NCBI GenBank assembly: GCA_032164245.1 | Contig: JAVMKO010000002.1 | Span: 93,571,340-93,635,339 of the forward strand | From: Sternotherus odoratus | Taxonomy: Eukaryota > Chordata > Testudines > Kinosternidae | DNA length: 64,000 nucleotides | Direction: 5' to 3' | Shown: piece by piece, positions 11,301 to 51,273 of the stretch | Position numbering within the stretch: position 1 is the stretch's first letter | How the letters are laid out: each line of letters begins with the position of its first letter | The notes under the pieces: model-generated | The model's database searches: none | Told to the model about the DNA's origin: nothing | What the model saw: the letters and a program-made list of their open reading frames with translations, nothing else | Program-made: the position numbers and the translations under genes

Positions 11301-14139
11301 ATCACTGTTTGGACTGAGTGAGTCTCAACAATCCTGCGATTTTCCTTCTCCCTTTTGCTAGGAGCTTCAGGACACAGATAATTCCTCCTCAGCCAACAGG
11401 GAAAATTATGCCTGGGAAGTCTGCATGGATTCCCCTAGTCACACTGAGTGCTGCAGAGAGATCTCAGATTTCATCTGCAAATATAGCAAAGAAGGGTTAA
11501 GGTTCCTGCACTATGCATATGACCTGGCTATCCTGCTGTACAACAGTAGTGACCAACTAAAATGATGCCTCATGCACAATCAAGTCCCATTGCTGGAAGC
11601 AATGGGCTAAAGCAGTGGTCCCCAACCCCTGGGCCGGTACTGGTCCGTGGATCAATTGGTACCGGGCCACAGCAGCCCTTTCCGTGGGCGGCCGCCTTCC
11701 CTTCAGCAGCGCCGCCCTCACGCAGCGCCTTTCCACAGCGCCGCCTTCCCTTCAGCAGCGGCCGCCCTCACGCCGGGGCACTCAGGGAGAGGAGGAAGAA
11801 CCTCGCGGCTTTAAGCCCTGCGAGCCGGGCTGGAGCGCTGAGGAGTTCAACACCCCCCTCCCTCCCCCCGGGCCGCAGTAAAATTGTGAAGCATTGACCG
11901 GTCCGCGGTGATAAAAAGGGTGGGGACCACTGGGCTAAAGCCTTTGGAAGAAAAGAGAAGGATCCCACAGAAAAAATATCTAAATTATTCAGGCATCGTC
12001 TAAGCATCTAACTGGAGATGAGAGTCTGGGGAGTCATTGGTATTGTCTTTTGAAGCTCCCACAGAGTGCAGAGACATCATCTTTGGTGCTGTTGAAATCA
12101 GAGGAAAGATGTATATATGAGCCTTATTGGTCTGAGCTCTCCATGCTGGGATAATATAGAAATAGTTTTGTATTTTGCTGAAAGATTTTTTTCTAATGTA
12201 ATTTTTTCATCTTCATGCTTGGAACATGGTTTAGGAATTAGAAGCCAATAGCAAGATGTTGGCCAGTACATATACTGTGGGGGGGATTTAAACAAGTGAC
12301 CTTTTTAAAAATTTTTTTTACTTAACTAGATTGAAAGGAAACTATATGGCTGTGCGCTTAAAAGACCAAGATCTAACCAGCGACCACCAAAAACTGGCCA
12401 AAAACTTTGTACGGACTCAGCTATATGGAGCAGGCACCAACCGAACAACTGGTAAAGTAACTCTTCTAGGTGTAATTTTGTATCTTTCTGAGCATCTGCC
12501 TTGGTGACCAACTTTTCCTTTCATTTATTTCAGCAAACCAGTTCTTTTCTTTTGAGAACAAGACGACTCAAGTTAAAAAAGCTGCAGTTCAGTTTGTGAA
12601 CAAATCTTTGAGTAAGTGTAATAAACCCAAAATATCTTATTAGATATTTTTGTACATTTTAAATACTGAGTATAAATTTTTCAACTAAAGGGAGGACAAA
12701 AGTTAGCCGTACAGGAGTTTGGTTACAGTGTAGTTTAATATTTATAAATCTGAAGTAAATAACTACTGTGATATTGTGCTCAAAAACTTTTTGTGGCAGG
12801 AAGGCTAAATGACATAAGCTCCGTGGAACAGAGTGAAGTGCAGAGAGGTTAAGATAACACTAGGTGGCAAGGCGGAGCAATGGAAATGCACCTTATCCAC
12901 TATAGGCAGAAGTCAAAATTTTGAAAACTAGAGTCCTGAACCTGCAAACATTTAAACAGGCTTATAACTGTAGTCAGAAGAATGGTGCTTAACAATATAC
13001 ACTAGTGTTCATGGGAACAGGGCTAAAATTTCCTTTATTAAATGTGTGGGGTAGAATCTGCCACTTCAAAACAACATGGCTTCAGTCTTAATGTAAAGCT
13101 GGCTATTGTGAACATTTTTATACAAAGAGGCCACAACTAATGAGATTAGGAATATAAAATCTATTCCTTTCAAACTGCTGAACAGCACATTGGTTTTCTG
13201 AATGTTCAGTATGTTAGAGACCAGTGTTCATGTGTCAACTTTTTTTTTTCATTAACAGTGTTCTCAAGATGTTGAGGCCCCGAGCTTGTCTCTTTTTTGG
13301 GGGGCAGAGTTGGACATTTTAAGTGTGAACTGGGGGGGAGGTGCAGGGAGAGAGAGAGACACTATGTAAAATCTGACAGTCTTAGTATTAGCAAGACAAA
13401 CATCTTTAAGCCCTTTAAAGTAGGAAGGACAAATATTTTTATCTGTGTGGCTAGGTATTTTAGAGTGGGGTGAAGCAGTTAGTCACTCTTCCACCTAGAC
13501 TTGTTTTTGCCTCGAAGTTTGGAGATGTCAAGAAAAAACTAGTAGGATTTAGTATTGAGGGGGAAAAGGAGGATTGACTAATATCAAAGAAAGCAAGCAG
13601 CAGAAGGAGGGCTTATGTGTGTAACACATTTAAAATATCCTTAAATCTAGAACACAGCTCTGGGCTTCAAATAAGAAGAAAGCAAGTTAGCTATTTTTTG
13701 AGCTAGAATACGGTTCTGTTACAAAAGGCAAAGTTCCTTTAGTTAATATATTTTTGTGCTCTGACCTACTGTTCTTTCCACTATGCACCAGGACTTTGGC
13801 ATTCTTGAAATGGCAGTCAAGTTAAATACCTTGCAGCATAGTCTTCTGCACATGCTGCATCACATGATTTTCTATACCACCACATTGCTACAAAATGGAG
13901 CCCCTTTTACAGCATTCCAGAATAAACTGGATAAAATAATTAGCTTTCATTTGGAAAGTTTAATTAAAAGACAACTTAGCGCTATCTGGATATACCACAG
14001 AACCTGCAGCCTAATCACTTTTTTTTTGCTTTTAGGGCCAGAGAAAACACAGAAGGCTAAGCTGTTTAAAAAACAATGGCTGTCTAAAAAGAAGGTGTCT
14101 TCTGTCAGAAGAAAAAAAGCCTTCCGCCATAGACAGTAA
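2129..14139 (+). CDS. NOL7: NOL7, nucleolar protein 7, complete, eight coding exons
   Basis: Coding exons are 2129-2322, 5922-5982, 7612-7670, 8336-8367, 10623-10707, 12330-12451, 12534-12611 and 14036-14139. All introns are GT-AG and all phases join, giving 735 nt and 244 residues plus stop; human NOL7 is 257 aa (from memory). The start ATG has G at -3 and G at +4. From the N-terminus I see a basic start, an acidic tract with ten consecutive Glu encoded by a GAG repeat, the family signature EEVTFQQARAAAD, a very basic helix (LLKEKRRRREELFKEQK), KRKLLP, a lysine-rich linker, the conserved block MAVRLKDQDL...LYGAGTNRTT, KKAAVQFVN and a Lys/Arg-rich tail. Known role: NOL7 is a nucleolar RNA-binding protein associated with early pre-rRNA processing. 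The basic clusters fit nuclear and nucleolar targeting. The next gene, RANBP9, is convergent. No frameshift or missing block was found. Confidence 0.96.
2210..2239 (+). repeat. Coding (GAG)10 microsatellite in NOL7 exon 1
   Basis: Ten uninterrupted GAG codons encode a run of ten Glu in the acidic N-terminal region of NOL7. An uninterrupted trinucleotide tract is expected to vary in length between individuals. Confidence 0.9.
3263..4520 (-). mobile_element. 5'-truncated CR1 LINE (3' end at left), split by a SINE
   Basis: On the plus strand this reads as the reverse complement of a CR1 3' region: a GAATCAC...GAATGT tail, GGGAGGGACCTGCAGAGGTC, then the CTGGACTCTCTCCAGTTTGT and GTGGTGCCCAGAACTGGACC blocks typical of the CR1 RT end. 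The CR1 sequence resumes at about 4406 (CACTAGATGTTTCTTCCCAG). Many stops and indels show it is inactive. It lies in NOL7 intron 1. Confidence 0.85.
4204..4405 (-). mobile_element. Turtle tRNA-derived SINE (Cry type) nested in CR1
   Basis: The reverse complement reads AGCTCAGTGGTTTGAGCATT, then a GTTGTGAGTTCAATCC-like box B and GAGGGGGCCATTTAGGG, ending in the CR1-like tail. The element (about 4212-4397) is flanked by an identical 8-bp duplication TCACTTCA at 4204-4211 and 4398-4405, and CR1 sequence lies on both sides, so this is an insertion into the CR1. Confidence 0.88.
4747..5252. mobile_element. pogo/Tigger-like MITE with internal GC minisatellite
   Basis: The ends CAGTAAAACCTC... and ...GGGTTTACTG form terminal inverted repeats carrying the TTTAACGGAC / GTCCGTTAAA motif. 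TA dinucleotides at 4745-4746 and 5253-5254 are the target duplication. The body (about 4820-5175) is a degenerate GC-rich tandem array built on GGCGGCAGCCGGGAGCC-like units. Open frames here are repetitive and not genes. Confidence 0.85.
5670..5895. repeat. Three degenerate ~72-bp tandem units just before NOL7 exon 2
   Basis: ATGGGGAAAG at 5691 and 5761 and ATGCAGGAAG at 5834 recur with spacings of 70 and 73 bp. Shared pieces also occur between them (GCTGCCCCC / GCTTCCC / GCTACCC; CAAATTGC near the ends of the first and third units). The array stops about 30 bp before the NOL7 exon 2 acceptor. Confidence 0.6.
5922..5982 (+). CDS. NOL7: NOL7 coding exon 2
   Basis: A pyrimidine tract ending CCCACAG precedes it and the donor is AAG|GTAAAG. 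The exon encodes RDRELLKEKRRRREELFKEQ and K, the strongly basic helix of the family, and ends in phase 0. Confidence 0.95.
6849..7133. mobile_element. pogo/Tigger-like MITE, second family
   Basis: The ends CAGTAGACTCTCGATTATCC and GGATAATCGAGAGTCTACTG are a perfect inverted repeat of 20 bp. TA lies on both sides (6847-6848, 7134-7135). The interior is non-coding. It is in NOL7 intron 2. Confidence 0.92.
7612..7670 (+). CDS. NOL7: NOL7 coding exon 3
   Basis: Acceptor TTCTTTAG and donor ATTAG|GTAAGT. It encodes KRKLLPESVLEELTSGPQI and ends in phase 2. The KRKLLP start matches the human protein. Confidence 0.94.
8336..8367 (+). CDS. NOL7: NOL7 coding exon 4 (32 nt)
   Basis: A short exon between CTCCTCAG and AACAAG|GTAAGA. 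It encodes NNNLSDKTKQ after a split Arg codon and ends in phase 1. It is supported by frame continuity and strong splice sites; the peptide itself is weakly conserved. Confidence 0.85.
8668..9690. mobile_element. GC-rich non-autonomous hAT element with exact 8-bp duplication
   Basis: The element (8676-9682, 1007 bp) begins CAGGGGTGGGGAACCT and ends AGGTTCCCCACCCCTG, a terminal inverted repeat. It is flanked by identical GTCTAAGT at 8668-8675 and 9683-9690. The interior is CpG- and G-rich, with repeated GGCTCCGCGCTCGGC...AGCGCCTGGGGGAGCCGCC modules and a run of 30 G at 9576-9605. It lies in NOL7 intron 4. No transposase is visible. Confidence 0.95.
9576..9605. repeat. Poly(G) run of 30
   Basis: Thirty consecutive G inside the hAT element, followed by GGGCGGGC. 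It is a likely G-quadruplex former and a likely place for assembly error. Confidence 0.9.
9940..10060. mobile_element. Eroded MIR/CORE-SINE-like remnant
   Basis: Wording such as CTTTCATCTGCAGATCTCCA, AGTGTTTTACAACC and GTAAACATTACCCCC resembles the 'excess over critical' type ancient SINE block found across amniotes. It is heavily mutated and the assignment is weak. Confidence 0.35.
10623..10707 (+). CDS. NOL7: NOL7 coding exon 5
   Basis: Acceptor CTATTTTAG and donor AGGAG|GTATGA. It encodes a Lys/Asn/Arg-rich linker (ENRDESANKNKECNRRQKNE and onward), equivalent to the poorly conserved lysine-rich stretch of human NOL7. It ends in phase 2. Confidence 0.9.
11605..11940. mobile_element. Non-autonomous hAT element with exact 8-bp duplication
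   Basis: The element (11613-11932, 320 bp) begins CAGTGGTCCCCAACCCCTGG and ends GGGTGGGGACCACTG. GGCTAAAG is duplicated at 11605-11612 and 11933-11940. The body is GC-rich with repeated CAGCGCCGCC(T/C)T modules. It is in NOL7 intron 5. Confidence 0.95.
12330..12451 (+). CDS. NOL7: NOL7 coding exon 6
   Basis: Acceptor TTAACTAG and donor ACTG|GTAAAG. It encodes the most conserved block of the family: MAVRLKDQDL, then QLYGAGTNRTT. It ends in phase 1. Confidence 0.96.
12534..12611 (+). CDS. NOL7: NOL7 coding exon 7
   Basis: Acceptor TTATTTCAG and donor TTTGA|GTAAGT. It encodes NQFFSFENKTTQVKKAAVQF and VNKSL, matching the human KRAAVQFLNNAW region. It ends in phase 1. Confidence 0.95.
12612..14035. 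other. NOL7 intron 7
   Basis: AT-rich, no recognisable repeat family or conserved block beyond T runs and short A/G-rich tracts. Confidence 0.5.
14036..14139 (+). CDS. NOL7: NOL7 coding exon 8 with stop
   Basis: A T-rich tract ends TTTTAG before the exon. It encodes PEKTQKAKLFKKQWLSKKK and a further basic tail ending RHRQ, then TAA at 14137-14139. The tail runs a little past the usual human C-terminus. Confidence 0.95.
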
Positions 14140-14556
14140 TGACATTGGCCAAGAAAAATGCTGGCTTTAGCTCTTCTTTTTTTGCTTGTCTGTAAAGCAC
14201 CTCTGTTTCTCTTTGGTACTGTACAAGTAATAGTGGAAAAACAAATTACTAGTAAAACTGCTTTAAATGGGTTTGTGAGCAATTGGATGGCTTTTGCAAA
14301 GACATCACTGAGTAAACAGGTAATGTTTCATGTTCTAACATTTAAAATATGGCCAGGAGCTACTTTATTTGTGATGTTTTGGTAGTGTCTGAAAGGTATA
14401 TTTTTATTCATTAGGCCACACACTATCCCTGCTTTTGGTTCTCCCTCACTTCTCTTAAACCCACCCCTGCTATGATGTCTGTAAGAAATCAAACTTCTTA
14501 GGTTGCAGGGTGGATCTTGTCAATGATGGTATAATGGACAAGATTTAAATTTTGTC

Positions 14557-14562
14557 AATAAA
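14557..14562 (+). terminator. NOL7 poly(A) signal
   Basis: AATAAA lies about 420 bp after the NOL7 stop and is followed by a T-rich stretch and a GT-rich stretch (GTGCAAGTGTTGTGTCC) within about 45 bp, a good cleavage context. The 3' UTR is therefore about 14140-14580. Confidence 0.75.
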
Positions 14563-14584
14563 ACCTGTTTTAAGTATATCTTCT

Positions 14585-16490
14585 TACTGTGCAAGTGTTG
14601 TGTCCACCGGCTGGCTGATATTTTCTGGAAGCAGAGCCTTGTTCTGGCTGTCCACCATCTAGAAGGCTCTTGTAATCAGCAACTTTTTCCCTTGCCAAGG
14701 ACACAAGTGCAACTGCTATTTTGAAGAGTCTTCCCCATCCAAGTTGCAGTCAATGGACTGGTACCTCAGGTCACGGGCTAAGCCATTTGAATCAGCTGTG
14801 ATGCTACCCCTCTGCACAATGCTTGAGTTCCACCTTCAGCTTGACATGGTCATGGGGCTTGTCCCCTGGCCTTTTGATAATACAAAAAGCAGATTACAAG
14901 GCAAGAAACTACAGGTTTACCCCACTTCCATTAAGCTTAAATGAAATGAATGAACAAAGGGCAGGGTGTTCTTCCAGCCTACCCTGCCAAGGTGAAAAGG
15001 GCTGAGGATATGCAAGGAGGTCTATTTAAACACAGCAGTCACCTGAAGAATTTAGTCTCCCAGAGCAGGATTTTCTTATCTGCAAGTCATGGGGAAGTTG
15101 AAGCAAGCTATCAGCCGGTGACTGCACCTAATCATGTTAGCAAGTGATGAAGCCAGTGTCCATGAAAGAAGAAAACAGCCATCAGCCTGAAGTTACACAG
15201 CAACTTCACAATTGAGTTTCTCTAGAAGTGCTCTGGAGCAGAGCTTGAGGCAAGTAAAGGGCCAGATTCTCACCCTCAAATTATCTACTCACCAATTTTT
15301 CACAAAACAACATTCTACCCCCATCCTAGCACTTTTAACCTTTTACTACACTGAAAGTTTTTTTTTTTTTAATATGTAAAGTTTTCATTTTATTAGATGT
15401 TTTCTAGTTGGTTGAAATTTGGCCTTATATTGTACATATAATTCAAAAGGTGTGGGACAATAATAAAAGCATTTTTAAAAGCCCACAACCCCTAACATAC
15501 ACTTACCCCTACACTGAAAGTTGAGCTGTTTTCTCCCTCCCTCAGTTGCTAATCCATGGCACTATTCCTGCCTTATCTAAGGGACTGTCAAGCTGGTTAA
15601 AGTAAAAAGTCAAACCATCTCAAGCAAAATTATGCATCTAGTTTACTAGAATTTTAGAATACTAGAATTTTAACAGAAGCTACACTAATGGGTTCTTATG
15701 ATATATTCTAGGTGAAATTTGTTAATCTGCCAGGTTGTATTAGCAGGATCATTCCTGCTGCCTCCCAGTTATACTTGATTTATAAGACCGCATAGTTAGC
15801 AGCCCCACCAATTCGCTCCCTCAGAACTTTTTTGGTCTTTTCTTTAGCAATTGATTGTTCTGCGATTATTGTCAGTAACAGATGCCTCACTAGTCCCCTA
15901 GGATGAAGACAATTGCACGGGCCTCAGTTGACTCACTACATTGCCTTCGTGAAGCTACTTTCAAGTTGAGTATTCAGTCTTCAAATTCCCTGCAGTAGTT
16001 TGTTGCTGCTGCTACTACTGTGGGTTGGATGGTGCCCAACGTGTGCCTTCTGTGATGCAGTAGCTTTAATACAAGAAGTGCAGAAATTAAAATCCAGCAT
16101 CTGATGATTAGCACCATCTGTTTTCCACTCCCTTTTCTGAAATCTAGTGTCAATACTCTTTGGCTTTGATTAAATCATATTTTAGGCCATGGCGCAAGTA
16201 GAAGGTTGAAAATTTCCTTGGTGAGTTCCTTCACAAATTCTTGATGTGTTCAGCTGGAACTTCAGTCCACTAGCCAGGGCAAGCTGGACTATACCCCAGG
16301 CGATAATACACCTTGAAGCAGGCACTAGTTTGCTCCCAAGAAAGCAGTTTTAACTTTCTACAACCAGTTGATGCTTCTGCCCTGTACATAACTGATCAAT
16401 TCATATGAGTTTCAGAAGCTAGAACACAAAGTAGAATCTAGCATACAAATCCATGCTACTAATATCTGCAGAAGTAAGTTTTTAATGGCT
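14585..16490. other. Intergenic spacer between convergent NOL7 and RANBP9
   Basis: No coding signal was recognised. The stretch is AT-rich, with a T run near 15360. A second TTTATT (AATAAA on the minus strand) near 15388 could serve as a distal poly(A) signal for RANBP9. Confidence 0.6.
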
Positions 16491-16494
16491 GGTT

Positions 16495-17310
16495 AATTAT
16501 GATATCACTACATTTTATTGCAATATAGTACTCATTTAAGCACTTTTAAAAATGCAAGGTGTACAAAGATTAAATTAAGACTGTAAATTGACTAATATTT
16601 GGTTTTTATATAAATAGAGGTCGTAACCACACTGTGACATGTAATACTGTTATTATACAACAGTTAAACTGGTAAGTCTATAACAGAAGTTGTCTGTAGT
16701 TAAACAAAGAAAGTTGAAAAGACCATGTTAAAACAAAAACTACTAAGATCAACAGGTAGGGATTGTAAGTAGCAACAAACATATTCACTCAGCTCCTGAG
16801 TATTTCAAGTTTTACAGTACACATTAAAAAATATTTCTTCCCATCAACACTATATATCCAAACTGTCAGGTGTTTATGCATTTTGCAAGTTACACTGATT
16901 GAACTATGTAATAATGAGGGTGGAGGTTGGCAAGTCATCCTGCTTGAAGTTTACATCACCCACATGCTAACACATCCACAACATTTTCTATTCTTCTGCC
17001 CCACCTCAAGGTGGTAGAATTTTTGGTTTGGTTTGAACAATCATTTAAAGAATTTGTAATTGTCAATTTGGATGTCTGACATTATCAGTGATACTTTTAA
17101 CTCTTAGTTGTCTAAGAGGTTAAAGATGGAAAATTTCTCCTAACACTAAGTTAGAAAATCATTTGCATCATGCTGTAAACTAGGAAGCAACGTAAAGCGA
17201 CAGACCTGTCCTTAGTACATAATTAAAAGATCCAAATTCCAGTCAGCAGAGCTGATCTACCTCCATGTTGAATATGCCACAATACATACTTGAGATCTTC
17301 AAATGCATAG
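16495..17310 (-). terminator. RANBP9 3' UTR with poly(A) signal
   Basis: TTTATT at 16514-16519 is AATAAA on the minus strand, about 790 nt after the stop, a plausible 3' UTR length for this gene. No coding signal occurs between it and the stop. A distal signal near 15388 is an alternative. Confidence 0.55.
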
Positions 17311-46952
<29,642 letters not shown>

Positions 46953-47576
46953 CTGTAAAAATCAAAATAAAACAAACTTATCTTTCTTTTATAATACATG
47001 AACAAAACTATATAAAAGACATTTCCAAGAAACACTATCCTGATTAATCTAGTTCCAGTTAAATGCTGAGAGATCATTTAAGACACTGGCAGTACAAATT
47101 GGCATAGTGGCAGTGCAATCAAAACAGGAAAGACATTCCCAATGTATTTGTAGATTTAGTGCATCATGGATGAGGTATTTGTCCTTGAGGGAGGAATAAT
47201 TTGGGAAATGGTTCCCTCTCCTTCAAACCATCTCAGTTTTTATATAACAGTTCTAATGGAAGCCATCAATAGAGCCTTGCTTCACTAGGCCAGTAACCTT
47301 TGCTCTGAAGGGGGAAAAAAATAAAATATTTGCGAAGAAAAGGCAATTCCAGAGAAAGATGAACCTCTGGAGAGTCCACCAACCCCTTGAGAAAATGCAG
47401 AAACAAAATTACTTTACCAAATACATACATTTATAGACTAGCTGCAGATTTAGAAACTTAAATGTATATTTTTAGAAGACATTTATTAAAGTCAGTCTAA
47501 TAACCCTAATCATAGTCTTTGAATGTTGTTGCCAGAAGCTGGGAATTGGTAATAACATTACTTGTTTTTATGATTA

Positions 47577-47695
47577 TCTATTCTGTTCATTCCCTCTGGG
47601 CACCTGGCATTGGCCACTGTTGGAAGACAGGGGCATATTGGGCTACATGAACCATTGATCTGACCCAGTATAGCCATTTTTATGTTATCAACAAG
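47577..47695 (+). mobile_element. CR1-type LINE 3' end
   Basis: CATTGGCCACTGTTGGAAGA, GGGCTACATGAACCATTGAT and CTGACCCAGTATAGCCATTT are the 3'-terminal wording of a CR1 subfamily, followed by a TTTTATGTTAT tail. Confidence 0.75.
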
Positions 47696-47769
47696 ATATG
47701 TCTAACCTAAGCAAACTTCAATTTATTGTGGTTTTGAAAATAGTTCAAATTAGTTCACATAATATAAAT

Positions 47770-47962
47770 CAAAGAGACAAGGTAAGCAAGGTAATATCTT
47801 TTATTACCTTAACCTCTGTTGGTGAGAGAGAAGCTTCTGAGCTGTACACAGAGCTCTTCTTCAGGTCTGGAAAGGTACTCAGAGTTGGCCCATTAAAAGA
47901 TATTACCTCATCCACCTTGTCTCTCTAATATTCTGGGACCAACACAACAATGCTGCATACAT
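47770..47962. mobile_element. Penelope-like terminal segment with inverted repeats
   Basis: GAGACAAGGTAAGCAAGGTAATATCTTTTA (47773 onward) is inverted at about 47893-47927 (...AAAAGATATTACCTCATCCACCTTGTCTC). Between them lie GAGAGAGAAGCTTCTGAGC and GAGCTCTTCTTCAGGTCTGG, the inverted form of the block ending the element at 22165. Confidence 0.65.
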
Positions 47963-48328
47963 AGATCAATCAAGGCATATTAGCTAATGAGCAAAACAAA
48001 AAATATCCCCTAGGCCAATCTGAAAATAGTCTATACTAATAAGCTTATTCTTAACGTCTTTCTCTTTGTATACATCTGATTTTCAAATAAATTTTCTATT
48101 ATGGAGCACAAGTTAACTGGATATTTTAACTACAACTATTAATGGCCTTGGGAGAAATGGCCTGAAAATGACCAGTATATCATGGATGTGAGTTCACTTG
48201 TGACCATTCAGGGTTTCCCCAACACATCTCCTGATCACCATGAACAATTAGCTGCTTTCTTGCTCCCTAATGTATCGCTACATGCAAAACATTCCCTCCA
48301 GTGATATATAAATATAAAAGGAGATATA

Positions 48329-48517
48329 CCAATCTCCTAGAACTGGAAAGACCTTGAAGGTCATCGAGTCCAGTCCCCTGCCTACACTAGCAGGATTGAG
48401 TACTGTCCCCTGACAGATTTTTTGCCCCAGATCCCTAAATGGCCCCCTCAAGGATTGAACTCACAACCCTGGGTTTAGCAGGCCAATGCTCAAACCACTG
48501 AGCTATCCCTCCCCCCC
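48329..48517 (-). mobile_element. Turtle tRNA-derived SINE (Cry type)
   Basis: The reverse complement starts GGGGGGAGGGATAGCTCAGT with intact box A and the box B region (GGGTTGTGAGTTCAATCC), then GAGGGGGCCATTTAGGGATC. The 3' part carries an extra segment (AGTACTCAATCCTGCTAGTG) that the copy at 18981 lacks. Confidence 0.92.
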
Positions 48518-51117
48518 TGATGTGTGCATGATGTATCCCATGCACACCCCTGAAGTGCTGACAATTGATGATGGAACCTCAGCACTTCAAAGATGAATGC
48601 CAATACTTTGATACAAAGAAGCTGTAGCATCAGTCAGCAAACAAAAGGGTTATGAACTGGACTTTTAATTATATTACTGAGGCACTGATCAAGACACAGT
48701 CAACATAACTATTCCAAATAACGTAAATGGAAAAACCTAGATTTCCGTTAAATATGTAAAGGGATCAGATTTACAAGGCTAGCCTATAATCCCCAATATA
48801 TGAAGGATTCCAATGTGAAAATTATAAACAGTCCAAAATACAACTGACAAGTTATAAGCAAGTGTAAAGGATACCAATTTAATCATAAAGAATCTACATT
48901 TATACTGAAGTCTAAACTACAAGAAAGCATCCAAAGTTTAAAATTAACCAAATTACACCCAAAAAAAATTCAGCCTGGTAGTCAAATTTTCATATCAGTA
49001 TTTTATAAAGGAACAGTACTAAGACTATGTCAAATGCAGGATCAAAGACAGAAATCAAGTACACTGAAAGATGAGACTGCATGCAACCTGTTAGTCAGAA
49101 ATTCCATTTTATCTTGCCTCTGAAGATTAAAAAAATTTACCCCTTCTCTCCACCTTATCACTTTTAAAGGGTGGTCCTATGGATATTAGTTTCAAAATGG
49201 AATGTGTCATTTAATATACCTGTAGGCAGTGGTTTCATCGGGTGAAGAAAGTGGCACACTAACTATCCCTCCCCAGTACTGTTACTGTAGGATAGATACC
49301 ATGTGAGTCACTTAATACTGCTAAGAAAGCTAAAAGGCTCCAGCACAGTATCTTTACAGAAATTAAAGTGAAACTACACAGTATTTCAATTAATTTATAT
49401 TATTGTAGAAATCCAGAAAAGGAAATGATGAGCTAGAAATCAGTCACAAGTATGTGAAATCAAATATTGACAAGAGATAGTTAACCTCAACATGGATCAA
49501 TGCATCTGTGAAACAGAGAAAAAAAGTCAGCACATTTCTCACTTTTAGTTACTGCGCATCACAACTTCTACACGGATTTCCTATTTGTGTACTAAAATAC
49601 TGTATGTAAATTAGTTGAAATAATAAAGCTTTTGTATTTTTACTTGTTATCCAGCACCTAGAGCAATGGATTAAGTGTTTTATAAACTGAAACTTTTAAA
49701 AAATAAGTACAATTTTTTTCCCCAGAAGAATTAATTGCTTGTACATAGAAACAATCATTAGATGAATTGCACAGTTACATCCCACACCCCTAAGGTTCAC
49801 ATATCAAGAATGGCTATAGTTTTGGAATTGGAGTAAAATTAAGGGCAAATCTATGGATTTAAGAATAGCCCAGTACAAAAGGATGATGAAGCAAACAGGC
49901 AATGGCAGGCCAGGACCAAGAAGTAGAGTGGGACTCTAGGCTGCTGTCCCAATTCTACAGCACTTACCAGAAGTATTGGTATAAAGTGGGGCTCAGTTTA
50001 GGAGGCACTCATGAAGGAACCAAGGGACAGTTACCCCTCCACCACTCAGGGAATATCATGGAAAAACAGTCCATGTAAAGATGGTGATAAAACAACAGGA
50101 AGCAGCATGACTCACTTCAAAATGCAGTCAATCTGTAGATCAATAGGACTAAAGAACGTGGTGAGGTGAGAATGAGAACATACATACATATCTTTGAGCT
50201 GTAGCTATTTCAAAGAATGCAGTTCCCTCCTTGCCTCTTCCCTGACCCAAAATCCAACTCCAATTTTGCTACTAATGGGAGCAGACTGAGGAAGAGGGTG
50301 GATCAGTGAGAGTGTCTTGGACTTAAACCAAATATCTGGAAGGAAATGATGAAGTTATACAGTGCTAACAAGACTCAGTATGAACTAATATTTCAAAACA
50401 CAATGTAATCTTAAACATGCACCATATGCAATCATTTTAATCACCCAATGAAAAAGCAGGATAAAAGCTTACGGTATAAAGGACACAATAGGACCTCAGA
50501 GATCTTAAAGGTTCTGTGGCTACAGTGACACACTCATATCTGGGAGAGTTACTATCACTGACCTACTGCTTTGTGTGGACACCAAAGAAAACCCTGCTGA
50601 CAGCGGCCACGATGCTGAGCAAGAGGATAACTATACTGAACCTCATATCTTGTCGCTATGGAGCATACAGAGGTGGACAGAATGCCAGAGACTTAGGAGC
50701 TGAATGAATCACAGCCAGAGGATCCTGCTGCATCCCAAGGCAAGAAAAACTCTGGAGGGGAACACTTCGAGTATTGTATTTTTTATAGAAGTTTATGGGA
50801 AAGGGGTTTTGAGCAACTTACTTCCGAGTACCGTAAGGATACAATAATATTTGTCTACAATGACATTGCCTCCTGAACTTTTATACCTCCACCCCTGTTG
50901 GTCAAAATGGAGGCCATGGCAATGAATGTATAAACTCAGCTATTTTCCCCCTTTGCTAACTCAGCCATCACTATTTTGCTATCTCCTTTCCCACACACCT
51001 TACCATGGTGTGTTTGTTGTCTATCCCTTCTCTACCTAAGTATGCCCCCCTACCCACATTATAAAAATTCCACCGCCCACCTGTACAACAACAATTGTTT
51101 TTCTGCATATAAAAGCC

Positions 51118-51273
51118 AGGGCTGGCATTAGAGGTAGCAAGCAGGGCAACTGCCCATGACATAGAAGGCCCTGTGAAGATAAGTTGCTCAGGGCTTCAGC
51201 CCAAGTGGTGGGGTTTGGGGTGGCGGTGCTTCGGCTTTCTGCCCTGGACCCTAGTGAGTCTAATGCAGGCCCT
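51118..51273. mobile_element. Short TIR element next to a hAT 3' fragment
   Basis: AGGGCTGGCATTAGA at the left pairs with GTCTAATGCAGGCCCT at the right, an imperfect inverted repeat. Directly after it, 51275-51350 (CACGGGGCCTCGGACCCCTG...AGAACTGCTG) reads like the 3' end of a CAGTGGTTCTCAA-type hAT. Confidence 0.5.

Noticed and set aside
11562..11897. Ala/Pro-rich open frames of 111 and 88 aa
   Set aside because: They lie inside the hAT at 11613-11932 and the start is in flanking intron sequence.
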